DNA of 64,000 bases from Saccharofermentans sp. (GTDB lineage: Bacteria; Bacillota_A; Clostridia; Saccharofermentanales; Saccharofermentanaceae). A program made the translations under genes and the position numbers. Below are positions 25,656-33,389 of the stretch, in pieces. The stretch spans positions 1 to 64,000 of the forward strand of contig JAILHX010000025.1 of NCBI GenBank assembly GCA_024695565.1, in the 5' to 3' direction. The first letter of the stretch is position 1. The number at the start of each line of letters is the position of its first letter. The notes under the pieces were generated by a model. That model was not told where the DNA came from, did not search any database, and saw only the letters and a program-made list of their open reading frames with translations.

Positions 25656-26511
25656 TTATTCCTTTGAGGTTATAGAGAATGTCTGATGCCACGTCAGGCT
25701 TGTTCATTGAATAAACGTGAATGTGATTTACGCCGTTGGCAATGAGGTCGATGATCTGCTCCGTGGCATAGATGATGCCTGCCTGGCGCATGGATACGGG
25801 ATCGTCTCCGAAGCGGTCAACGATTGCCTTGAAACGCTCGGGAACGCTGGTGCCTGACAGCTGTACAGAACGTGAGAGCTGCTTTGCTGTAGTGATCGGC
25901 ATGATGCCCGGAACGATCGGGACCGTGATGCCTGCATCCTTAACCCTGTAAAGGAAGTTGTAGAAGATGTTGTTGTCGAAGAACATCTGTGTCGTAAGGA
26001 AGTTGCATCCTGCTTCCTCCTTGACCTTAAGGTAACCGATGTCATCTGACTTATGCACGCTCTCGACATGTCCTTCAGGATAGCATGCCGCACCGATGCA
26101 GATCGTGGGATCCTGTGCTCTGATATCTCTTATGAGGTCTGAAGCATGCTCGTAATCGTGGCATACGATACCGTCTTTGGGCATGTCGCCTCTTAATGCC
26201 ATGATGTTGTCGATGTTGTTCTCGCGGATCTGTTTTACCATGTTCGCTACATGCTCTCTGGTTGAAGCGACGCATGTCAGGTGGGGGATCACGGGAACAC
26301 CGTGAAGATTCTTGATGTCAGCCGCAACTTCAACGGTCATTTTGGATGTTGAGCCTGCCGCACCGTAGGTTACGGACATGAAGGAAGGGTTCAGAGCTGC
26401 AATGGCACCTGCCGCAGCCTTAACTTCCGCAAGGTTTGTCTCCTGCTTCGGAGGGAATACCTCGAAAGAGATAGAAGGTGTTTTATCTGCAAGTATTTTG
26501 TTAATTTCCAT
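25648..26511 (-). CDS. metF: Methylenetetrahydrofolate reductase
   Basis: 287 aa, FAD-dependent TIM barrel that makes 5-methyl-THF for MetH. Family segments are present: ISFEVFPPKQE near the N terminus (catalytic Glu), MSVTYGAAGS, NIMALRGDMPK, and FLTTQMFFDN. It is the first gene of the minus-strand methionine operon and is divergent from the lipoprotein/ABC uptake genes at 26659. I saw no S-box, cobalamin or T-box element in the 147-bp spacer. Confidence 0.96.
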   Translation of the reverse strand: MEINKILADKTPSISFEVFPPKQETNLAEVKAAAGAIAALNPSFMSVTYGAAGSTSKMTVEVAADIKNLHGVPVIPHLTCVASTREHVANMVKQIRENNIDNIMALRGDMPKDGIVCHDYEHASDLIRDIRAQDPTICIGAACYPEGHVESVHKSDDIGYLKVKEEAGCNFLTTQMFFDNNIFYNFLYRVKDAGITVPIVPGIMPITTAKQLSRSVQLSGTSVPERFKAIVDRFGDDPVSMRQAGIIYATEQIIDLIANGVNHIHVYSMNKPDVASDILYNLKGIID

Positions 26512-26658
26512 AAAAAAGCCCCTTAGTGAACGTGGTTTTTCGATAATCGTAGATTACTCTAAAGTATACATCAGTGGTGGGTATTAGATTATAATACTTT
26601 TCGATAAAACGAAAGACTTGTTATAAAAAGTGCTTTTCGCGTTTATTTGGAGGTAGAA

Positions 26659-27723
26659 ATGAAGAAAATACTTGCTATTATAGTAGCTTTGGCAACTGTT
26701 CTTTCAATTGCAACAGGCTGCTCAAAGCTCACGGACATCCAGGAAGCTGCAGAGAACACAGATGTTTCGGCTCTTGTATCTGCAGGCCAGGAGATCGTTG
26801 ATGAAGTAACCATCGAGGTTCCGACAAAGGACCGTGCAGGCAATGACATCAAGGTTCCCGAGAAGGTCGAGAAGATCGTTTCCATGGCACCTTCCACAAC
26901 ACAATTCCTCATCGATCTGGGTTTAGGTGACAAGATCGTCGGCATCGACACAAACTCTGTAACATATCTTGATAAGCTCCCTGCAAATGTTGCCCAGTTC
27001 GACATGATGAATCCTGACAATGAAGCAATCGCAGCACTCGCTCCCGATATCGTTTTCACATCAGGCATGAGCTCTGTAGGCGGCACATCACCTTTCCAGT
27101 CACTCGTTGACAGCGGCATCTGCGTTGCAGACATTCCGTCACCTGATTCCATCGAAGGCATCGGCGAAGATCTCAAGTTCATCGGTGCATGTGTAGGTAA
27201 GGGTGCTGAAGCTCTCGCTTATGCAAAGGGCCTTACAGTATTCATGGACGGCATCAAGGCTACAGCCGGTGAGATCACTGAAGGTGAAAAGAAGACAGTT
27301 CTCGTAATGATGAACGTACCTTCCGCTGAGTATCCCACGATCTACACATTCGGTAAGGGCACATACATGAACGAGATGATCGAGGCAATCGGCGCAACAA
27401 ACGTTTTCGGTGATCAGGAAGGCTGGCTCGCAGTATCTGTTGAGGAAGTTCTCGCTGCAAATCCTGACGTGATCCTCATGGACTGCAACTGGGATCCCAA
27501 TGCTGCAGAAGAGGTCAAGGCTCTTGAGGGCTGGGAGAATGTAACAGCAGTTAAGAACGGCGCAGTAGTTGCCATCGACGAGGATCTCTGCTCACGTCCT
27601 AACCAGCATGTTGCTGATGCTACTCTCGAGTGGGGTAAGGCAGTATATGCTGATAAGTTCGGCAACTTTACAGAGTCTTTCGATGACATCAAGAACGAGT
27701 TCATTGAAAAGATCGTTGCTTAA
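26659..27723 (+). CDS. Lipoprotein substrate-binding protein, corrinoid/iron-chelate uptake
   Basis: 354 aa from ATG 26659 (GGAGG at 26649-26653). The lipobox is IATGC, so it is a membrane-tethered receptor. The class III binding-protein fold is indicated by EKIVSMAPSTTQFLIDLGLG, LAPDIVFTSG, LAANPDVILMD and a final NQHVADATLEWGKAVY. The family covers BtuF, FhuD and heme receptors. Its position back to back with B12-dependent metH/metF makes corrinoids the favoured ligand, but this is inference. Confidence 0.9.
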   Translation: MKKILAIIVALATVLSIATGCSKLTDIQEAAENTDVSALVSAGQEIVDEVTIEVPTKDRAGNDIKVPEKVEKIVSMAPSTTQFLIDLGLGDKIVGIDTNSVTYLDKLPANVAQFDMMNPDNEAIAALAPDIVFTSGMSSVGGTSPFQSLVDSGICVADIPSPDSIEGIGEDLKFIGACVGKGAEALAYAKGLTVFMDGIKATAGEITEGEKKTVLVMMNVPSAEYPTIYTFGKGTYMNEMIEAIGATNVFGDQEGWLAVSVEEVLAANPDVILMDCNWDPNAAEEVKALEGWENVTAVKNGAVVAIDEDLCSRPNQHVADATLEWGKAVYADKFGNFTESFDDIKNEFIEKIVA

Positions 27724-27765
27724 GCAATTTTAAAATGGTGGTGTGACCACTGACAAGAAATATTA

Positions 27766-28821
27766 ATGACGAACCAAACAAGTACAATCATTAATAAACG
27801 CGGCACAGGGCTAAAGATGACAATATCGGCAGTCCTGTGCCTTTTTATTCTTGTCTGGTGCATCAGGGCGGGAAGCGTATACATCTCATTAGGAGATCTG
27901 ATAGGGATAATAGGCGGCCACATAACGGGCAAGGGAACGCCGGAAGGCATCGAACCCATGATGGATTCGATATTCTGGACGATAAGAATGCCCAGAGCGA
28001 TAATGGCTTTCCTGGTCGGAGGGGCGTTGTCACTGAGCGGTGCATGCATGCAGGCTCTGCTGCAGAATCCTCTGGCTTCGTCTTATACATTGGGTGTCTC
28101 TTCCGGTGCTTCTCTGGGTGCCGCGATCGTTCTGATACTTGAAGTGTCGATCCCTGTTCTGTCCGGATTCATGCTGCCTGTTGCAGGTTTCGCATTCGGA
28201 CTTCTGACTGTTACTGCCGCACTTATGCTCGCATCAGTAATCGACAGGAGCATATCTAACACTACCGTGGTTCTGATAGGTATGGTCCTGTCGCTTTTTG
28301 TAAACGGCATAATGAATCTTCTCTCCACGCTCTATTCCGATCACTCAAAGCAGCTCCATCTGTGGATGATGGGATCGTTCTCTGCAAGAGGCTGGAAGCA
28401 CGTTGCGATAATGCTGCCGGTACTTATCGTATGCTTTTTTGTTCTCATGTTAATGTCCCGTAAAATGGATATCATGAGCTTCGGCGATCTGCAGGCTCAG
28501 GCGATGGGTGTTGATGCGAAGAAGACTAAGATAGCGGCGATAATCGTTTGTTCACTTCTTACCGGTGTATCGGTTGCATTCACGGGCGTTATAGGATTTG
28601 TAGATCTTGCCGCGCCTCATGTCGTCAGAAGACTGTTCGGTTCTTCCCATAAGATCGTGCTGCCGATGTCATTTATTTACGGCGGAGCATTCATGGCTCT
28701 GTGCGATCTCATATCCAGAACACTTCTGTCTCCGCGCGAGATACCTGTGGGGGCAGTTACGGCTCTTCTCGGAGCGCCGTTCTTCGCGTATGTTTTCTTC
28801 GCTTCAAGGAGGAAACGCTGA
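27766..28821 (+). CDS. FecCD/BtuC-type ABC permease
   Basis: 351 aa, about ten helices. RMPRAIMAFLVGGALSLSGA and NPLASSYTLGVSSGASLGAA are diagnostic for the FecCD family, as are GVIGFVDLAAPHVVRRLFG and LLSPREIPVGAVTALLGAP near the C terminus. It lies 42 bp after the binding protein, and its TGA overlaps the ATG of the ATPase gene by one base. Confidence 0.95.
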   Translation: MTNQTSTIINKRGTGLKMTISAVLCLFILVWCIRAGSVYISLGDLIGIIGGHITGKGTPEGIEPMMDSIFWTIRMPRAIMAFLVGGALSLSGACMQALLQNPLASSYTLGVSSGASLGAAIVLILEVSIPVLSGFMLPVAGFAFGLLTVTAALMLASVIDRSISNTTVVLIGMVLSLFVNGIMNLLSTLYSDHSKQLHLWMMGSFSARGWKHVAIMLPVLIVCFFVLMLMSRKMDIMSFGDLQAQAMGVDAKKTKIAAIIVCSLLTGVSVAFTGVIGFVDLAAPHVVRRLFGSSHKIVLPMSFIYGGAFMALCDLISRTLLSPREIPVGAVTALLGAPFFAYVFFASRRKR

Positions 28822-29582
28822 TGGAGATTATCATTAAGAACATGTCTGCGGGATACTCGAAAACAGAGATCCTGCACAACATAGATCTTGAGATCAAGGC
28901 CGGAGATAAAGTTTTTATCGGAGGTCCTAACGGCTCCGGTAAGACCACGCTATTAAGAATCATCGCAGGCATTATTCCGCACAAGGGAGAAGTGCTCGTT
29001 AACGGTAAGGAGATCTCTTCGATGAAGAGGAAAGAGGCTGCGCAGCTCATATCACTCATGCCACAGACGAGTGAAGTTTATTTCCCGTATACGGTCTATG
29101 AGACAGTGCTGCTCGGAACGTATGCCTCATCGGGAAGAGCGTTTGCAGGCATAAAGGCATCTGATATCAGTTATGCGCTCAAGTGCATGGAAGACTGCGG
29201 CGTCACGGATCTTAAGGACAGGCATCTTGATGAACTCTCGGGAGGACAGCTCCAGAGAGTGCTGCTCGCGAGAACCTTTGCGCAGAGATCTCCGTTCCTG
29301 TTCCTCGATGAGCCGGGTAATAATCTCGACATCAAGTACAGAGCCGAACTGTGCGACAGGCTCAATGAATGGACACGTGAGAAAACGAACGGTATCGATA
29401 ATTCACTGGTATGCATTTTCCATGATCTGAAGCAGGCGAGAAGATGCTGCAACAGGGCGGTAATGATGAAGGACGGCAGGATAGTTTTCGACGGTGACAT
29501 CAACGAAGCTATGCGGAAAGACATGCTCATGGAAGTTTACGATTACGACGTGAATTCGTATTTCTCTTCAGTGGAACAATAA
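28821..29582 (+). CDS. FecE/BtuD-type ABC ATPase
   Basis: 253 aa from ATG 28821 (AAGGAGG upstream, overlapping the permease stop codon); a longer frame to 28701 lies inside the permease gene and is rejected. Walker A is GGPNGSGKTT, the Q-loop is MPQTSEVYFPYTV, the signature is LSGGQLQRVLLA, and Walker B is FLFLDEPGNNLD. It completes the uptake system begun at 26659. Confidence 0.95.
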   Translation: MEIIIKNMSAGYSKTEILHNIDLEIKAGDKVFIGGPNGSGKTTLLRIIAGIIPHKGEVLVNGKEISSMKRKEAAQLISLMPQTSEVYFPYTVYETVLLGTYASSGRAFAGIKASDISYALKCMEDCGVTDLKDRHLDELSGGQLQRVLLARTFAQRSPFLFLDEPGNNLDIKYRAELCDRLNEWTREKTNGIDNSLVCIFHDLKQARRCCNRAVMMKDGRIVFDGDINEAMRKDMLMEVYDYDVNSYFSSVEQ

Positions 29583-29717
29583 ACGGTTTTGATGGTTTCT
29601 TTGTGCAATTTATAGTCACAATGCCCAATGATACTGTCTATAATGCGACAAGTGCGAATTTCTTTATTCATCTGCAAATATTATCATTTGATGAAATAAA
29701 TACTCATTGGGAGGGGT

Positions 29718-30944
29718 ATGAACATGGGCAAATCCAAGGCTAAGAAAAAGTCTAACAAAGCAAATGTCAGTGCTGCAAAGCCTGCTGAAAAGACTGTTGT
29801 TAGTGCTTCCAAGCCTGAAGTAAAGGCAAAGAAAAAGAGAACCTGGAACGAGTTCCTTAATGACAAGCAGATCAAGGTTTCCGCGAAGACTTATTTTGTT
29901 GACGCAATGGGCGGTATGGCACAGGGTCTGTTCGCATCACTTCTTATCGGAACGATCCTCTCGACACTTGCCAAGTATCTCGGCATGATCGATGTTCCTT
30001 TCTTCGTAACCATCGCTCACTGGATCGGAAAGGCCGGTTCACTCGCATCTGCTGTTACGGGAGCTGCTATCGGTGTGGGCATCGCATTTGCACTCAAGGC
30101 ACCCATGCTCGTTATGGCATGCGCTGCAGCCGTAGGATATTTTGCCAACGCTTATCCGGGATTTGTCGGCCAGTGCGGTCTTTTCTATCTTGATAAGGCA
30201 TATACCGCAGGCCCTCTCGGTGTCTTCATCGCAGTTATCTTTGCCGTTGAATTCGGTAAGATGGTTTCAAAGGAGACCAAGGTCGATATTCTCGTAACAC
30301 CTATCGTTACACTCGGTGTCGGTTTCTTCGTCGCATACTTAACATGCCCGCCGATCGCCATCGCAATGAACTGGCTCGGTGAGTTCATCAACACGGCAAC
30401 AACACTCCATCCGTTCGCAATGGGTATCATCATTTCCGTAGTAGTAGGAATCATTCTTACACTGCCTATCTCTTCTGCAGCTATCTGCGCATCGATCGGT
30501 ATCGCAGGTATCGCAGGCGGCGCTGCTCTTGCAGGATGCTGCGCACAGATGGTCGGATTCGCAGTTGCATCTTACAGAGAGAATAAGTGGGGCGGAGTTG
30601 TCTCACAGGGTCTCGGAACATCAATGCTCCAGATGCCTAACATCATGACACACCCTCAGATCTGGATCCCTGCAACACTCGCTTCTGCTATCACAGGCCC
30701 TATGGCTACAATGATCTTCAAGCTCGAGTGCAACGGCGTTTCCGCAGGTATGGGTACATGCGGTCTCGTAGGTCCTATCGGATGCTTCTCTGCAATGACT
30801 GAGTCAGGTACTCTCACACCTTATGCATGGCTCGGCATGTTCTGCATCTGCCTGTTTACACCTGCTGTTCTCTCACTCATCTTCAGTGAGATAATGCGTA
30901 AGCTCGGCTGGATCAAGGAAGGATACATGAAGCTTCAGGGCTGA
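29718..30944 (+). CDS. PTS EIIC-like membrane transporter (PTS_EIIC_2 type)
   Basis: 408 aa. A Lys/Ala-rich N-terminal tail of about 45 residues (GKSKAKKKSNKA...) precedes about nine helices. Gly-rich segments such as AMGGMAQGLFASLLIGTILS, AVTGAAIGVGIAFALKAP and LAGCCAQMVGFAVASYRENK fit the EIIC_2 permease family, which often stands alone without EIIA/EIIB domains, as here. GGGAGGGG precedes the ATG, and a TATAAT lies at about 29639-29644. The substrate is unknown; some relatives lack any phosphotransfer partner. Confidence 0.8.
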   Translation: MNMGKSKAKKKSNKANVSAAKPAEKTVVSASKPEVKAKKKRTWNEFLNDKQIKVSAKTYFVDAMGGMAQGLFASLLIGTILSTLAKYLGMIDVPFFVTIAHWIGKAGSLASAVTGAAIGVGIAFALKAPMLVMACAAAVGYFANAYPGFVGQCGLFYLDKAYTAGPLGVFIAVIFAVEFGKMVSKETKVDILVTPIVTLGVGFFVAYLTCPPIAIAMNWLGEFINTATTLHPFAMGIIISVVVGIILTLPISSAAICASIGIAGIAGGAALAGCCAQMVGFAVASYRENKWGGVVSQGLGTSMLQMPNIMTHPQIWIPATLASAITGPMATMIFKLECNGVSAGMGTCGLVGPIGCFSAMTESGTLTPYAWLGMFCICLFTPAVLSLIFSEIMRKLGWIKEGYMKLQG

Positions 30945-30954
30945 TAATTACTTG

Positions 30955-30976
30955 GCAAATCAAATTGTTGATTTGC
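30955..30976 (+). terminator. AT-rich hairpin after the EIIC-like gene
   Basis: GCAAATCAA and TTGATTTGC form a 9-bp perfect stem with a 4-nt loop 10 bp after the stop codon. It is followed by ATATTTTCG, a weak T tract, so termination efficiency is doubtful. Confidence 0.5.
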
Positions 30977-31045
30977 ATATTTTCGCCTTGGTTTTACCGC
31001 AAATATAAGGGTATATTGACACAACTGATATTGCGAAAATTCGAT

Positions 31046-31148
31046 TATAATCAGGTTGTGGATATTAGGATAGAAATCCGTGAGAAGCACATCGCAAGAT
31101 GTGAGGAACCATCCTAACTATGCATTTAAATTAGTTTTTTGTTTCGGC
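31046..31148 (+). ncRNA. Candidate structured leader or small RNA (unidentified)
   Basis: Downstream of a perfect TATAAT (31046-31051), the sequence folds into an outer stem TTAGGAT (31065-31071) with ATCCTAA (31111-31117). This encloses a perfect hairpin, CACATC-GCAA-GATGTG (31088-31103), with a GNRA tetraloop. GGAT can instead pair with ATCC at 31076-31079 (loop AGAA). AACTA can pair with TAGTT just before a T6 run at 31135-31140. Mutually exclusive pairings before a T run suggest an attenuator. It matches no riboswitch class that I can recall. It lies in the gene-free stretch 30945-31310. Confidence 0.45.
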
Positions 31149-31149
31149 G

Positions 31150-31178
31150 ACGCGGCTTCCAAAAGGAGCCGCGTTTGC
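31150..31178 (+). terminator. GC-rich hairpin, probable terminator of the candidate RNA
   Basis: ACGCGGCT (31150-31157) pairs with AGCCGCGT (31167-31174) around CC-AAAA-GG with one bulged T. It is followed by TTGCTGTT. Confidence 0.6.
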
Positions 31179-31256
31179 TGTTGTATGGAAATTGTTTTCG
31201 CAATATTTGATAAAAATCTGACTGCCGGATATTTCTGAAGAACACTTTTTTATCAG

Positions 31257-31270
31257 TACCATATATGGTA
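31257..31270. promoter_or_regulatory. 14-bp perfect palindrome, candidate operator
   Basis: TACCATATATGGTA lies about 40 bp upstream of the ABC exporter start, in the position expected for a promoter-overlapping repressor site (MarR, TetR or PadR-like). No such regulator gene is adjacent, so the binder is unknown. Confidence 0.45.
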
Positions 31271-31310
31271 AAAAGTAGCATATGAATTGATCACTTAAGG
31301 AGACACTGAC

Positions 31311-33215
31311 ATGCCACCCGGAGGAAGAGGATTCGGCGGCCCCATGGGAGGGCAGTACCTGACTGAGGAAGAGAAGGCTAACCAGCCAAAGGTTACACCT
31401 GCTCTGCTCAAGCGCGTTTTCTCATATCTGAAGCCTTATGCAAATCAGCTCGTCCTTGTTGTTCTGTGCATAATCGTGTCTTCGTTTTTTACGATACTTC
31501 CGTCGATAATCACGGGTAAGATCGTTGATGAGGGACTCCTCAAAAAAGACCTGAACTCACTTGTTCTGTATATCGGTCTGTCGCTCCTCGTCACGCTCCT
31601 GGCGAGCCTTATCGGTGTCGCGGAACACTACATTAACACCTGGATCGCACAGCACATAACTTTTGACATGAGAAACCAGATGTACAGTCATCTGCAGAAG
31701 ATGTCACAGAGGTTTTTCACGACCAATAACCAGGGTGACATCATAACGAGAATGACGAGTGACATCGACGGAGTAAAGTCGGTTATCACCAGCACGTTCA
31801 GCAGCATCCTGTCCAATTCAATCACGCTCATCATCGCGCTCATCGCGATGTTCCAGAAGAACTGGATACTGGCTCTGGTAGGTATTGTCATTGTTCCTCT
31901 TTTTACTATTCCGACACGTAAGGCGGGTAAGAAACGCTGGTCTCTTACCAATGAATCACAGCAGGTAAATGACGAGGTAAACGGCATCTTAAATGAGACT
32001 CTGTCAGTAAGCGGACAGCTCCTCGTTAAGCTCTTCGGCAAGGAAAAATATGAGTACGGCAGATATGAGAAAGCCAACCGAAGGATGATCGATCTCAACA
32101 TAAAAGAGAGCATGGCGGGACGCTGGTTCATCGTTGTCCTGACGACCTTTACAAGTGTCGGTCCTATGCTGATCTATCTGGCGGGCGGCATCATCATGAT
32201 GAAGTACGATCCGGAACTCTCGATCGGTGATATCACGGTGCTCGTCGCGCTCCTCGGAAGGATCTACATGCCGGTCAACAGCCTTCTGAATATTCAGGTC
32301 GACTGGATCAGATCGATGGCACTGTTCACACGTATCTTCAACTACTTTGATATTCCTGTCGAGATCAAAAATGCTAATGATGCAATCATTCCTGAAAAGG
32401 TGGTGGGGGATGTTGTTTTCGAGCATGTCGAGTTCTCTTACGAGAAGCCCAAGACGATCCTGAAGGATATCAATTTCACTCTGAATGCGGGTAAGAGCAT
32501 CGCTATCGTTGGTCCTTCCGGATCAGGAAAAAGTACCATTGTTAATCTCATTCCGAGACTCTATGATGTCGATAACGGAAGCGTTACTTTCGATGGCACC
32601 GATGTCCGAAAACTCGATCTCGGATTCTTGAGGAGCAATGTCGGCGTGGTCTCACAAGAGACATATCTGTTCAACGGTACGATCAGGGATAATCTCCTGT
32701 ATGCCAAACCCGACGCGACCGAGGAAGAGATGATCGGGGCACTCAAAAAGGCTAACATTTATGACTTCATAGAGAAGCAGGAGAAGGGCATAGATACCGA
32801 AGTCGGCAACCGCGGACTGAAGCTCTCGGGAGGAGAGAAGCAGCGTATCTCGATCGCGAGGATCATCCTTAAGGATCCCACGATATTTATCTTCGACGAG
32901 GCAACATCAGCTCTCGATTCGATCTCCGAGAAGAAGATCCAGGACGCGATCGATCCGATCATAAAGAGCAAGACAAGTATCCTTATTGCGCACAGATTAT
33001 CTACCATACTTGCAGCAGATGAGATCCTCGTTGTTAAGGACGGCATGATCGCCGAGCGCGGCACGCACAAGGAACTCCTCTCCAAAGAAGGCGTATACCG
33101 TGAGCTCTACGAGACACAGTTCAGCAAGGCTCTGATGGAGGAGAACGGCGTGTCGGAACTCGAGCAGTATATCTGGGGAACACAGCCGGGCGATGAGCCT
33201 CACGATGAAGGATAA
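31311..33215 (+). CDS. ABC exporter, fused membrane and ATPase domains (MsbA/LmrA type)
   Basis: 634 aa half-transporter. A Gly/Pro-rich N-terminal stretch (MPPGGRGFGGPMGGQYLTEE) precedes a six-helix exporter domain (about residues 40-330) and a nucleotide-binding domain. In the latter, Walker A is GPSGSGKST, the signature is LSGGEKQRISIARI, and Walker B is IFIFDEATSALDS. It probably acts as a homodimer exporting drugs, lipids or peptides. AAGGAG lies 9 bases before the ATG. Upstream lie a palindromic operator candidate and a candidate structured RNA. Confidence 0.94.
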   Translation: MPPGGRGFGGPMGGQYLTEEEKANQPKVTPALLKRVFSYLKPYANQLVLVVLCIIVSSFFTILPSIITGKIVDEGLLKKDLNSLVLYIGLSLLVTLLASLIGVAEHYINTWIAQHITFDMRNQMYSHLQKMSQRFFTTNNQGDIITRMTSDIDGVKSVITSTFSSILSNSITLIIALIAMFQKNWILALVGIVIVPLFTIPTRKAGKKRWSLTNESQQVNDEVNGILNETLSVSGQLLVKLFGKEKYEYGRYEKANRRMIDLNIKESMAGRWFIVVLTTFTSVGPMLIYLAGGIIMMKYDPELSIGDITVLVALLGRIYMPVNSLLNIQVDWIRSMALFTRIFNYFDIPVEIKNANDAIIPEKVVGDVVFEHVEFSYEKPKTILKDINFTLNAGKSIAIVGPSGSGKSTIVNLIPRLYDVDNGSVTFDGTDVRKLDLGFLRSNVGVVSQETYLFNGTIRDNLLYAKPDATEEEMIGALKKANIYDFIEKQEKGIDTEVGNRGLKLSGGEKQRISIARIILKDPTIFIFDEATSALDSISEKKIQDAIDPIIKSKTSILIAHRLSTILAADEILVVKDGMIAERGTHKELLSKEGVYRELYETQFSKALMEENGVSELEQYIWGTQPGDEPHDEG

Positions 33216-33389
33216 CTGTATGGCTGTCTCCTGCAAAATCCATGGAAACAGTGGGTTTTTGTTATCAAATCATAAAAATATTTTTTGATGACCCTGTAAT
33301 TAGTGCAATATTATACGTGCGCAAAAAATAAAATTATTTGGATATATAGTATAATATTTAATTGGGTGATCCCCAGGAGGATAGATTAA

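Noticed and set aside
26512..26658. Cobalamin riboswitch or S-box between metF and the uptake operon
   Set aside because: The spacer is 147 bp, AT-rich and lacks the conserved boxes of either class.
31015..31051. TTGACA and TATAAT as one promoter of the candidate RNA
   Set aside because: The two boxes are 24 bp apart, outside the sigma-A range; the TATAAT may act with a weaker -35 or in another way.
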